Both the position numbers and the translations under genes were made by a program. From assembly GCA_963921425.1 (NCBI GenBank), contig OY992836.1, positions 9,517,304-9,581,303 on the forward strand: 64,000 nucleotides of DNA, given 5' to 3'. The DNA comes from Dryas octopetala. Taxonomy: Eukaryota; Streptophyta; Magnoliopsida; Rosales; Rosaceae. Positions within the stretch are counted from its first letter, which is position 1. Every line of letters begins with the position of its first letter. Shown in pieces: positions 24,019-36,525 of this stretch. Below the pieces are notes generated by a model, which was not told the DNA's origin, searched no databases, and saw only the letters and a list, made by a program, of their open reading frames with translations.

Positions 24019-27000
24019 TCAATGTTTGAATTTCGCCATGATATGATCAAACTTGTTGTTGGCTTCTGGTCTCTTAACTTTTTTGCCCAATATGTTCAAC
24101 CAGCTAAGTGGATGATCCATGAACTTCTTCAGGACTTGTATTTTGAATTTCTGCACATCTGTCTTTGTGAAAGGGTTCTTAAATGGAGCTTCCCTTTGAA
24201 TTTGCTCTGTGTAGTACATGACTAGGAATCCACAATCATTTCTGCAATAGACAAGTTACAATTACAGTCAAACTTACAGTTACAGTCATTCCTTTATTCT
24301 GAAATATATATTTGCACTTTTTAAAATATGTAATAATACTTACGTTCCCGATTTTTGCTGGGGACAGTTGTTGTCATCTTCAATTGGCATTTCAATGTTG
24401 TGTTCCAACAGCCAAGTCAATGTTACTTTCTCATCCTCATTCAGTTGCACTTGATATAAGTCATCTAGTTTCTGTTGATTTGCCTGGTTTAGGGAAATTG
24501 GACCTATTTGTTTCACTAGATTCTGCCTCCTTGTCCCTTTAGCTAAATCTTGTGCAGCATTCTTTTTGGATTCTGTGAGGAATTGATCCACGTAATCTTT
24601 CTGCATGTTTAAGACAACATATGTCAGTGTAACTGAATGAATCATATGTTAGTGTAATTTAATGTTAATATACATTTTGTTTGTTTCTTACCAAATACTT
24701 TGCATTTTCAAAGCATACATCACTTCCGTTCACAATCCTTGATCTGAGGGAATTGAAATGCGTCCACTTTCTATTCTTCAAGTCAAGCATAAGTAGTGTG
24801 AAGTGGCTCTTTTTTGTAGATAGCATAGGAAACAGGAATTTGTCATATTTTGGCAAGCGTTGCAACAATTCTTTCAAAAGGAATCCAACGATGCCACTGT
24901 CGTTTTTCTCTTCCAAAAATCTCTGATGTTCTCAAGAAAAATAGATTTGAATTTGATAAAGCATACATATACACATTTAGAATTAATAGTAGAAATAAAT
25001 AATGCAGTTTCAGTTCTTACCCAGGCATAAGTACTGAAAATGAATGTACCACTTTCTTGTAGCTCTTCTTGCAATAAGTGATTATATGAGTCGACAACCT
25101 ATGTTTTGTGATGAATTTCAATGTTAGAAATTAGTATTTTAAGGTATAAGAAGTATAGAAGAATGAAATTGAGCATGTGTTACTTTCATGCTTTTATCTT
25201 ACAGTATTTGCCACATCATGCTCTTTGATCAACTGGTCCACATCCTCGCGTGATACTGTCCATCCAGGTTTACCACACCAAAAGAATTCACTGTTTGATA
25301 AAGAAAACAATTTCAGTTACAGTATAAATTCAATTGCAGTGTGAAGATTCAGTTTCAGTCTAGTATTGCAGTGAAACTTCATATGTAAAAAGATGGAGTT
25401 TATTTGACTTACTCAAATTCAGCTTCTTTCCAGTAATATATGATTTGTGCTTTCAATTCAGGTTCCATCATCTTGTACACTGCACATCTGCCCCATGGGA
25501 TTTTTCTCCTCTTTTGATCTACTACTGCTGAATCAACAGTTGCAGTGGTTTCAACAGTTTCAGTGGTTTGAGTGTTGTCGAGTTCCTCAACATCATCAGG
25601 ACCCACTTGTGAAATTGGCATTGCAACTTCGGCAGTTTTGATGGTGGTCCTTGTCTTTTTCTTTCCACAGTCATAATCGAATTCAGGGTACTCCAACTTC
25701 TTCCTCTTTCTTTGTTTCATCCGTAATATTGCTGACAGGTTTTGGATGAAATGCTTATTTGATATCTTTAATGCCTGGCAGGGAGTTTCAGGAGTATTCT
25801 TTTCCTTCAAGAACTCTACCTCTTTGATGAGTTCGTTCTTGATGTGGATTATTTCACTTTGGATGTCTTCTAGGTTCTTGATCTGAAGCTCTAGGCTGCA
25901 GTTCTCAGTCGCTATTGCCAAAAGGTCATTACTCATTCCCTTCACTTGTTCATTCAATCCATTTACATGTTCATTTAGAGATGCATTTGTAGCATGCAAC
26001 ATTTGCATCTGAAATTCAACTTCAGAATTTTGTTGTTTTTCAATTTGCAACATGTGCTTCAGTTCTTCATTTTCTCTATTTTTTTCCTGTAACTGTTCAC
26101 GAAGTTTGTCAGCTTCCTCTTTCAGCATGTTGAATTGATGTTTTAGATCATTCCTTTCTCGTGTAAGCTCCTCATTCTCAGTCATTTCTTCTGCCAGCAT
26201 TTCTTGAGTCGATATTCTTTGATATTCGACTCCATGTGGAACTTTAATTTGCCTATAATTTTCTTCCCTTTCTCTCAGATAATGATCTTCCAATGAGCCA
26301 ACAATGTCTCGAAAAACATCATTGCCGCCTGTCCGGTCTCCACCTTCGACATCTTCATTTTCAGTTGCAGCATCAGATTCAGTTTCAGTTGCACTGCTGT
26401 CAGACTCATTCCCTTCTTCTTCATTTTCATCTTCTTCTTCTACAGGTTCATCCTCATCTTTCTTTTCCTCTTGTTTTTTGTTGTCATTTTTCCTCTTTGC
26501 AGTGTCATCCACTTGTTCTTCCTCATCAGATTCAGTTTCTGGAGGTCCACCTTGCTCTTCTTCCTCATCCTCACTTCCTTCCTCATCATTGCTTTTTCCC
26601 TCATCCTCCTCGTCAGATTCAGTTTCAGTGTGTCCACCCTGCTGTTCTTCCTCATCGTCACTTCCTTCCTCACCATCGCTTTTTCCCTCATCTTTCTCTG
26701 CAGCCTCATCCAGTACTTTGTGTTTCTTTTTTGGACCCTCTTGGTTTGTATTTCTTCGCCTGATCCTTAAGTTCTTTCTTGCCATCTGCATAGTTGCAAT
26801 ATAAGGTATTGCAATAATAGTTACAATACAATAATTTCAGATTCAGTATAGATAATGTTTTTTTCACTTACCATTTGTACTAATGACATGTCTTCTTCAA
26901 AATCATCATCATCATCATATATCCTCATTACTACTGTCAACATCTTCTTCTGCAAACTGCACATTTACATTAGTGTTAGTATCATTGAGAAAACAGTTTC

Positions 27001-28621
27001 AGTATATTAATAATACAATTACAGCATAATTAGAATAGAAAGTTTTACCTTTATATCTGCAAGTTTTGTCTTTCTCAAAGCTGCAATCAATTTCAACAAG
27101 TCCCACTTTACAATTGTTGGACTCATGTTTTCTCTTCCTTCTATTGGTTTTATAACTCTAGTTTTCTCACAAAACCAATACTGTGAAGATACAATAAATA
27201 AAGATATAGTTACAATCATATCAACATATTGTAAAATAATGTTAATAAAAAACAGAAAAATGTAATTACGTACCAAAATCATTATAACACATCCACTGAC
27301 AGAACTGCCCTGTGGACTATTCCTCAAATTATTTCTCAAGAAATCTCTTATGGCTCTTGCCCATGCAAACGATTTCATTTTCTTGATGTTTTCTATCGGG
27401 GAGACTAAATTCCATGCAAGTGTGTACCCCGAATTTGCAAAGAAGATGATAGTTAACATCAAGATAACAATCAGCCTCACCACATCATCCGTTCTGTCTG
27501 CTTGAAGGGCTTTTGTAAGTGCATTTTCAGCTTCTTTTTTGGTCACTCTTATGTCTTCACTGAAATATCTCTTTACAAAACTTGAATCACATCTTGTGCA
27601 GCCATAGTTGTCGATTTGTACTTCCTTTCCATGACTTGGCAACCCAAACATCTGTGCAACATCTTCAACTTCAATTGCTTCAAATCTTCCCCCAATTTTG
27701 AATTTGTGTGTTCTTGTGTCATACAAGCTGAGGATTTGGTGGATCTGCTGGTCTGATTTCCTGTGCTCTTTCTTTGTTATTAATCCTCTGTTGCAGGCAT
27801 CGAAAAAAGTCCAAAAAGGAGTCTGTTTTAACTTGTCCAGATGCTTCTGCTGTAGACTAGGCTTGATGCTTTCGAGGATATTCAAAAAGCTCACCAGGTT
27901 AGATCGATATTGTATACCTGGATTCCTTTTAGCGTCCTTCGCTGGTGATTTTTTCTGACTCTATAAATGTTTAAACAGTTACACTTATTAGGATATGCTA
28001 TGAATTGAAACATGTCAAGGTATACTCAAACATAAGAAACATGTCCAGGTACATTTCCTAGTCCCATATTCAGTTACATTGCATTTATAGTAAAGTAAAG
28101 TAAACATGTGCAAATGGATAATTATGGTGAAACTATTTATGTGTAAATGGATAATTATAGTGAATTTATAGCAAGTGAATTTATATCAAGAACAATTATG
28201 TGCTTGAAATTAGCTCAGTCAAATGATGAAACCATATTACATTATGCAACTTAGTGAAACTGTTTTCTCCTACACTAAGTGAAACTGTTTCCTCCTACAC
28301 TAAGTGAAACTGTTTTCTCCTACACTAAGTGAAACTGTTTTCTCCTACACTAAGTGAAACTGTTTCCTCCTAGACTTGATTATAGTTACATAAATTTGTG
28401 CAACTTGCATAAACTAGGTGAAACTACATCAGTCAAATCACGAAACCATATTACATTATGCAACTTAGTGAAACTGTTTCCTCCTACACCAAGTGAAACT
28501 ATTTCCTCCTACACTAAGTGAAACTGTTCTTATTTAGAAATTGAGTTGCAATTGTTTTTTGTCGTTTTACCTTATGTTTCGGTGCTTTGTTTTGTTTTGT
28601 TGCTTGCTTCCCCTTTGCCAT
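24019..28621 (-). CDS. Ulp1-type cysteine protease of the MULE, ten exons
   Basis: Exons: 28621-28571, 27960-27274, 27180-27049, 26949-26872, 26785-25413, 25290-25203, 25098-25021, 24922-24692, 24600-24344 and 24241-24019. All junctions are GT-AG, phases agree, and the product is 1065 aa without a stop. Residues 18-246 resemble the plant-mobile/DUF1985-like regions found before Ulp1 domains in such elements. About 330-490 is strongly acidic (Glu/Asp/Ser/Thr) and about 520-630 coiled coil. The C48 protease domain follows with His869 (SHFTLLMLD), Gln987/988 (CPQQKSG) and Cys995 (NDCGFLV). The usual catalytic Asp position reads HFNSL (Asn886). Ulp1 enzymes cleave SUMO or related ubiquitin-like proteins; the role in transposition is unknown. 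Further 5' exons cannot be excluded. Confidence 0.85.
28253..28530. repeat. 25-bp tandem repeats AGTGAAACTGTTTTCTCCTACACTA in intron 1 of the Ulp1 gene
   Basis: AGTGAAAC starts at 28253, 28278, 28303, 28328 and 28353, exactly 25 bp apart. A second cluster of three copies sits at about 28466-28525. Both clusters follow a shared 5' segment (GAAACCATATTACATTATGC), so a block of over 50 bp plus its repeats was duplicated. The core is the reverse complement of the GTTTCA(C/G)T motif seen upstream of the transposase. Confidence 0.85.
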
Positions 28622-28899
28622 TTTTTAAACCCTGCAATTTTGAAAGTAGTCACAGTTATTAGAATATACTAGTGACCTTGCTGAAAGTAGTCACAGTTTT
28701 AGAACCCTACAAATTTGCATAAGAAACACAAATTCAATACAAATATAGTTACATTAGTACACTTACCCAGAATATCCACAAATTTTTATGTCCCAGAATA
28801 TCGAGAAGAAAATTATGTACACTTACCTTTTCTGGAAAAATTCTTTATGTTTGTTGTCGATTTTGGTTTCTTCAGCTAATATATGTGTTGGTTTGTAGG

Positions 28900-29400
28900 A
28901 GAAGGAGTAGATTTCGGAATGAGAAATCGTGGGGGGTGAGTGGCGGAAGTTGAAGAGTGAGTGGGTTCTGAAACTGTTTTCGGAGGGGGGAGTGGGTTCT
29001 GAAACTGCTTTCGTGATGGAATCAGAAATCGTGGGGGGGAGGAGTTGGGGGAAGTTCAGAGGGAGTGGATTCTGAAACTGATTTCGCAATGGAATGAGAA
29101 ATCTTGGTGGGGAGAAGTGGGGAAGGTTGAAGGGGGATGGGTTCTGAAACTGTTTTCGTGGGGGGCAGTGGGTCTGAAACTCTTTCAGTGATGGAATGAG
29201 AAATCTTGGAGGGGGGAGTGGGGAAGTTGAAGGGGGATGGGTTCTGAAACTGTTTTCGTGGGAGGGGGGAGTCGGTTCCAAAATTTTTTCTAATGGAAGG
29301 AGAAATCTTGGAGGAGGGAGTATGGAAAATTGAAATGGGTTCTGAAACTGTTCGTGGGAGAGAGAGGGTCTGAAACTGTTCGTGGGAGAGATCGTGGGAT
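28900..29400 (-). repeat. Purine-rich repeat region upstream of the Ulp1 gene
   Basis: TCTGAAACTG, or TCTGAAACTC at one site, recurs at about 28968, 28999, 29071, 29143, 29173, 29243, 29342 and 29369 in a G-rich plus-strand context such as GGGGGGAGTGGGTTCTGAAA. Spacing is irregular (about 30 or 70 bp). The minus strand has a long Pro/Ser/Phe-rich open frame over 28823-29572, but it merely translates the repeat. The segment is best read as the 5' flank of the Ulp1 gene. Confidence 0.7.
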
Positions 29401-29599
29401 ATTTTCGTGAGGTGGGTTGGGCTGCTGGGGGGTTTTGGGCTTCCAGCTGTCCTGTGGACTTGCTTGGGTGCGGTTTGTTTGTGGGCTTCTGGCAATTTGT
29501 GGGCTTGGTTGCAGTTTCTATGGGATTGGTTGCGGGCTGTGGGCTGTGGGCTGTGAGCTTGGTTAATGGCATAGACGTAAATTCTAGTAATAATGAAGC

Positions 29600-31638
29600 C
29601 TAAACTATTGGTAGGCTGTGTTTAGGGTGCGGCTGGTTTGTTGGGTAATGGCTGGGTGCGGCAACAAATTTTTTCCTATAGTTGGGTGGTATAAATTACG
29701 GACTATAAAAACTTTAGAAGTCATGTCACCTTCATTCTCTCACCTCTTCCCAGTTCCCACCCCATCCCTTCCTCACCGCTGGATTTGTCATCGGTGGCAA
29801 CCCAACAAACCACCATCTAGATCCTCCATGTAAATAATTGCTACTTTCTTTTTCTGGGTCCTGGAAATTTTTGTAAATTAACTTGCAAAGAACTTGGGTT
29901 TGGTTTTGTTATCCCTTTTAATTTGAATATTCTCACTCTTTTGTTATGTGTCTATGTATATATACATCTCTGTTCTAATGATTAAAAAGTCTTGACATTT
30001 GTTTTTCTCTCAGTAAGCGGGTTTGATTTATTAGATTATTACTCCGACTAAAATCCAAAGAGAAAGAGCAATTTCATGGACTACGTGTTGTTGAACTTTT
30101 GATTACTTGCCTATTCAAAAATGGATTTAGTCAGCATTTAGGTTTATGGATCCACTATCTTGCTGCTATTGCTCTAATGAAATGGTCCGATTTGAGTGTT
30201 TCACCCTCCAAACCAACAAATCCGCAAATACATCAACCAAACCCGAAGACCCATCAAGCCCAAACCCTTATTTGTTGTTTGGCTGCACACAGAACTAAAA
30301 AACAGGGGGTGGAGTCGCTGGACTATCAGTCTATCACACTCGCTCGTTCATGGAGCGCACAAATCCATCTGCCGCCGGTGAGAATTCCGGCCAATGGAGA
30401 TGGGTGCTTGTGTGTAGCCCACTGCTTGCTTTCTCAACCGTTCAAGCTCACGTCCTCATTATTAAACATGGATTTGAATCAAATCTTTCCATATGAAATG
30501 CTTTGATTACCATGGGATATGGGGTGCTCTTCTTGCAGCTTGCAGTGTTCATTCAAACACGAAAATACATGATTAATAGAAAATCTCACTATAGCGCAAA
30601 GCTAGCTACGAATGTGCATAGTGAAAAATTCGTCTGAAAATATTGTTTTGCTTCGATATATAAATTGTGCTCTGCCATTACATTATGTGTCTTCTCTTTC
30701 TGGAACCTGGAAGGCCGAGCAATCAGGGAAGTGGTACATGAATAATGTTCATGTGGACATTGGGTACACTTGCACCGACATATATTTGTAGAGTACTGAA
30801 AGTTCATTGAGGCGCTACTCTTTCTTCAGAAAGATCACTAAAGAGCAGCGAAGCGCCATTACGGTACAGAGTCACACCAGCTGCTCATAACATCCATATT
30901 GTCTATTGTAATTTGGAGCCTAAGCATGGACCGTACGCAAAATTTATGGAACATTAGTGGACTGGAATTGACAACATGTATGTCCTCTAAATATTTGTAA
31001 GCTTCCATTACGCTACCTGGGTATCAAAAATAAAGATTACCACATTCATTGAACCTAAACAAGATGCACCCCACTAATGGATATTTACAGGGTTGAGCTG
31101 GGATATTGATATGGTGCTGAGTTTAGAAACAAGCCATTTAAATATTGAATTACATAGGATATAATTCATCCTGCCACAAAATAAGGCATCATAAAGATGC
31201 CACTCATGGAAGGATGGATAACATTCATACATACTTATTACATTCTTTATTAGCAACATCAATACATTCTTCACCAATCAACCAATGCACAAAATAATTA
31301 ACTGAACAATTGGAAATACCAAACTAAACTAGATTAGATGAAATATAAGTTTGTTCAATACCCCATTAGGGCAGCTGCAGACAACCAAAAGAACAGAAGC
31401 ACAACTAACAGTGAACCAACAAATGCAAGTTCCCCATTCTAAAAAACAAACCACAAACATCATTCATAGATTGTTCTTGCCTATAAGACTTGTACTAAAG
31501 CCTACAACTATCTATCTTATCAACTTCACAAAGGAACCAAACAAAAACACCTCCTATCATTCCAATTGAGCATTTGACAAATGATATCACCACCATCCAT
31601 CTGCAGCCACCACACCACCCCCAATGCAGGCAGGTCAC
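29600..31638. other. Intergenic region between the Mutator-like element and histone H3.3
   Basis: No gene can be supported. Open frames are short and without domain signatures. 30099-30506 is open on plus but reads as unstructured Pro/Gln/Thr sequence. The part near 31300-31638 should contain the 3' UTR of the histone gene (minus strand). Confidence 0.5.
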
Positions 31639-32400
<762 letters not shown>

Positions 32401-32818
32401 TCAACCTACGTTCAGTCACCAAGAAAGTAGGAGACGAATATAGGCATAAACAAATATAACGAGATTCTTGATTATCCTAAATTTTCTCAGAAACCAAACA
32501 TGGTCGTAACTAGTACAGATCTTGACCAAACCACCAAACAACTCAATAAATTTTAGCACTTAAATAAAGTTATAACAGCTACGTTTTCCTATAAACCCTA
32601 ATTTATAATCATAGAAGAAAATTCAGAAGCCCTAAATCTTTACATTGACATACAACAAAACCCTAAATCATAATCTAAACCAAAAAAATAAAAAATTCTT
32701 CCCTAAATCAAGATCATAATCACAACCAAACCGAATAGAAAACTAAACGCAAACCTTAATTGATAACGTAAGAAAGAAAAACAAAAGATATTTTCAAAAT
32801 TAGAAACAAAAGTCGTAC

Positions 32819-32922
32819 CTCTGATGTCTTCGCGCTCTCTCTCTCTCTCTCTTCTCTCTCTCTTCTCTTTCTCCGAAGCAACTAAAGATTTGAACGTAAA
32901 AGAGGTTAAGACCTATATATAG
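32819..32922 (-). promoter_or_regulatory. H3.3 core promoter and 5' leader
   Basis: Reading the minus strand, a TATATATA box (about 32913-32920) is followed by a leader containing a GA/CT-rich microsatellite (about 32838-32876) and then the AGAG|GTACGA splice donor of the presumed leader intron at about 32818. The transcription start itself is inferred. Confidence 0.65.
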
Positions 32923-33069
32923 CGTGTAACTCTAAACGGTCTGGGGGATCGGACGGTTAGGATTCAGTATCCGTGTGTTTTCTCTTAGTGGTATCCAACG
33001 GTGATGGAGGGCCTTAGTTGTGTTTTCTCAATTTGTATGGACGGGCAGGATGTGTTTATGGGGTAGTCA

Positions 33070-33077
33070 CGCGGATC
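33070..33077 (+). promoter_or_regulatory. Histone octamer CGCGGATC
   Basis: The sequence CGCGGATC is exactly the OCT element described for plant histone gene promoters. It lies about 150 bp upstream of the TATA box of the H3.3 gene. A single match of 8 bp could be chance, but its position fits. Confidence 0.6.
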
Positions 33078-35040
33078 GTTAACGACTAATACTTGCTTAC
33101 TATTGGTCCAGAAAAGCAACAGAGTTTTCTCATACGGGGAGTTGTGTAATTGGGGAGGTTATGTATGCGGTAATGTGTTCTAGAGTACGCGAAGCAAAAG
33201 TTTCTGTTTTTGGGTCACAACAAAGCAAAGTTTAACTGTTTAACTTCTTTCCTGTTTTTTTGTTTTTTGGCCATTTAAGTTGGTTTCTTAATTGTAATTG
33301 TTAGTATCTAGTTAAAAAAGTTGTAAAATTACTCACAACGCACTCAAATTTGATTTTTCCTTCTCCAACTCAAAAAAAAAAATATTGGTTAGTTTTTGCA
33401 AGGAGCCTACAAAAAATAAGCTAGTTTCTCTTTAACATACTCTCACAAAAATAAGACCCAAAAAAAAAAAAAACCTAGCAATTTTAGGTAAAAAGAAATC
33501 TATAACATATTTTAGAGAGACTGAGACTAACAAAAGACAACAAAATCTATAAGCTATCAATCTGTTTCCGAGTTACATAAACACCCTTCGAGTCTGTCTT
33601 AAATCTTAATTATTTTAACATAACTCTATGTAATCATAACATTCACAAAAACACCCTTTTAGGTGTAATATAGACACATAACTAGTAAAAGAGCCAATTA
33701 ACAGACCTAGTCAATGAAAAGTCCAAAGTACCATTAAAGAGCTAATTTTTTTCGATATAGTTAATTACACAAACATTCTAAAAGTTTAGCGAGTTTTTAG
33801 ACAATGGAATTCTAAAATTTTAAAATTACAGAATCTAAAGTGCAAACACGCTAAACTTCAAGAGTGTTTGTGTAATTAAATGTTAAACAAAATTAACACC
33901 TTGAGGGTATTTTAGACATTTCATTGTTTTGTTAGCTTTATTAACTGAATTTTATCACAAAGGGGGTTATCTACAATTGTATTAAACATTAAGGAGTATT
34001 CAAGTGAATTTTAGACGCGCAAGAGCTTATGTGAAAAAATGCTAAATCTTAAGGGGTATTTGTGTAATTAATTCATATGATTTATTAGCTTACCAACTAA
34101 TTATTAATTAAGTGATATTTTTCGCCACAATTTTGGAGAGGTATGAAGTTCAAATTTCTCCAATATAAAATCTAATTTATTAGTTTGGTATGAGAGTGAC
34201 AATTGTTAAGACAACACGATAACATCACTCATATTTGACATAAAGTTGGAGAGGTTTCAACTTCAAATTCCCTTTCTCCCGATATCAAAAATTAAAAGTA
34301 AAATATTCAATGAGCCTTTGAGATGATTATAACTAAATTGTTTGATTGAAAAGTTTTATTTTATTTTGTAACAATTGCGTCCATGATATTTGAATTTTAG
34401 TTTTTTTTTTTTTTTTTTTTTCAAAAGAAAGACTATGAGTCTATGTGACATTCACTGGACAAAATTGTCAATTGTTTAGAGAAAACAAAATAGCAAGAGT
34501 ACTTTCTTTTTATCGGGAAGAACAGTCAATATCATGACCAATTAAAACAATAAAAGGACAATCCTTTTTTTCTTACCAATAGTTGTTTAACTTAGTCAAA
34601 TCATTCAACCTAAGCCTTCTGACCCTCTATTTTAACCAAGCAACTACGGGAGTTGTTGGAACAAAAAATCACACAGATGACAATTTTTCATTTGTCATTT
34701 GGAGAATAATGAATCAATTAAAGGTGATGTGTGATTAAATTTCAAAAATATTTATTGATAGCATATCTTGATAAGGAGTCAATTAATTACATTTTAATAA
34801 TATTTTATTTATTAAACAATGAGATAAATAGGAGTTATGGCATTTGGGAAGGATTCTCACGTGGAATCCAAGCCCAGCCGAAATCTCTTTGTTTCCCATC
34901 CAAAGTAAATGCAGAAACAACCTGGAAAAAATCTCTTCAGGAGAAGACCAAGTCTCCACCGAAAATCTCATGATTTTCTCCAACAAAGCCTACCATCTTA
35001 GAGGATAAGAAAGGTGGAGAAAAACCATGAAATTAGTTGA

Positions 35041-35434
35041 GGGATTAATATCATTTTGCTTTTCAGACTATTACACATGTATCAGTTTGCTCCCTAGACT
35101 TCTAATTTGGAAAATTAAAAACCCTAACTTTTTCAATTTTGCCAATTAAGGTTATTCCGTCAATTTATACATTTTTCATCTAAAATGTCGAGATGATCAA
35201 CCAGAATTTAGCGAGAAATAAAAGAGAAAAAATGATGCATGAGGAAAAAACAATAAGATCTAAATGGAAGGGACTATTTGCCCTCAAAGATTTGGATAAA
35301 AAATGTGTAAATTGACGGAAGAACCTCAATTGGCAAAATTAAAAAAGTCAGAATTCTTAATTTTTCAAATTAGAAGTCTGGAGAGCAAACTGATACAGGT
35401 GTAATAGTCTGGAGAGCAAAATTATATTAATCTC
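35041..35434. mobile_element. MULE-type MITE with long terminal inverted repeats (394 bp)
   Basis: Ends GGGATTAATAT and (reverse complement) GAGATTAATAT open inverted repeats of about 140 bp that include CAGACTATTACAC, CAGTTTGCTC and CCGTCAATTTA. A perfect 9-bp duplication ATTAGTTGA flanks the element (35032-35040 and 35435-35443). No coding capacity. The family differs from the 9021/45443 pair. Confidence 0.9.
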
Positions 35435-35500
35435 ATTAGTTGAATCAGACTTTTATAAAGTCTCGTGAAGGTCATTAATGAAAGGGACGTAAAACAATCA

Positions 35501-35640
35501 TTTTACATACACTAAAAAGTGTTCTTGTGCTAACTTAGGCATCCCACCTATTCAATCCACTCCACTCCAATTTTACATACACTAAAAAGTGTTCTTGTGC
35601 TAACTTAGGCATCCCACCTATTCAATCCACTCCACTCCAC
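35501..35640. repeat. 70-bp tandem duplication
   Basis: 35501-35570 and 35571-35640 match at all but the final base. Such near identity points to a recent duplication. Confidence 0.95.
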
Positions 35641-36525
35641 GTCAGACGTTCAAACTCCAAATAATTTGATTGTTGACTTAATTTCTCTTCGGAAAATTTT
35701 GGGTTCAACAAGAGTCGACTTAGAAGACCCAAAGTTAAAATTACCAGCAAAATAGTGTCAATTAGCCGGTATTAATTCTGTTCTCTTTTTTTTTTTTTTA
35801 AGATGGTATCCTTTCGATATGAGAACGCTTTAGTACTCAAACTCACATTCCGCATTAGAGAGAACCCCGTTTTTGAGTTCACATAATCTAAAAGTATATG
35901 TAACAAACTAACAACCAAACATAAAAAAGACAGGAAAAAAAGAGTGCTACTAAAAGAAGCATAAAGAACAAAGAAAGCCGTTTATACCAAGTCCCCAATA
36001 CAAGCCAAAAAAAAATATAATCAAATCAGAATCTGGAGTTAGTAGCGGATGCCTTTCATACATTCTTCAGTACCCCGTTTACATCTACCTATTGAGAAGG
36101 CTTCTCCAAAAATATAACAGTGCCGCCAAAAAAGGTTAAAACAATTTAGATCTCATTTCACTAGCTGATTTTCTTGTACAAAGGTATTGACAATTAATTA
36201 TAAGTAATTTGAAAAAAGCTCCAAAGATTCACCTGGAAATTGGCAATGCTCACACCTTATAAAGATCAGACACCAACCTAACCAGAATAACAGATCACCG
36301 TATATCATGAACAAACAGCGGGGCTGCATGCCAATAAAAAAGCAGAAACAACCACGCTCACATATTTTCTCTCTACATTTCGAGCTATCAACCGATTATA
36401 ATCTTCTCAAAGACCCCAAATATGCCAATTGATTGATATGGGTCGTGGTCCCACCAGATTGCTGAGATGTAACCCCAGAAGACGCAATGCTATAATTACA
36501 ATCTTGCTTTGATATTGGGTTCTAA

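Larger units (their letters stand above)
19500..29600. mobile_element. Large Mutator-like element with Ulp1 protease gene (Kaonashi/CUMULE-like); borders approximate
   Basis: About 10 kb holding a MULE transposase on plus (20543-23241) and a converging Ulp1-type protease gene on minus (24019-28621). Both are fully open after splicing. MULEs that carry Ulp1-like genes are known from rice (Kaonashi) and melon (CUMULE). Several of these lack clear terminal inverted repeats, and I found none here, so the ends are estimates from where the GTTTCAGT/ACTGAAAC motif stops. That motif marks the whole interval: arrays at 20191-20352 and 28253-28525, the 5' DNA at 28960-29380, the transposase intron, the central spacer and even the protease coding region. 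Confidence 0.75.
33078..36525. other. Intergenic region between histone H3.3 and SCAI-like gene
   Basis: AT-rich, no supported gene. It holds a MULE-type MITE (35041-35434) and a 70-bp tandem duplication (35501-35640), listed separately. At 33761-33880 two arms of about 30 bp (TTAATTACACAAACA and its complement TGTTTGTGTAATTAA) form a loose inverted repeat, and a further direct relative lies near 34050. The last few hundred bases before 36526 would carry the 3' UTR of the SCAI-like gene. Confidence 0.5.

Noticed and set aside
26293..26804. Ser- and His/Leu-rich open frames on plus
   Set aside because: Antisense shadows of the acidic repeat in exon 5 of the Ulp1 gene.
28823..29572. 249-aa Pro/Ser/Phe-rich open frame on the minus strand upstream of the Ulp1 gene
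   Set aside because: It translates an irregular G-rich repeat; a second frame over the same DNA is also open and similarly repetitive, so openness reflects composition.
30099..30506. 135-aa plus-strand frame
   Set aside because: Unstructured, no domain, no clear promoter or splice context.
33761..33880. Loose inverted repeat as a transposon
   Set aside because: Arms are short and a third relative lies in direct orientation; no target duplication seen.
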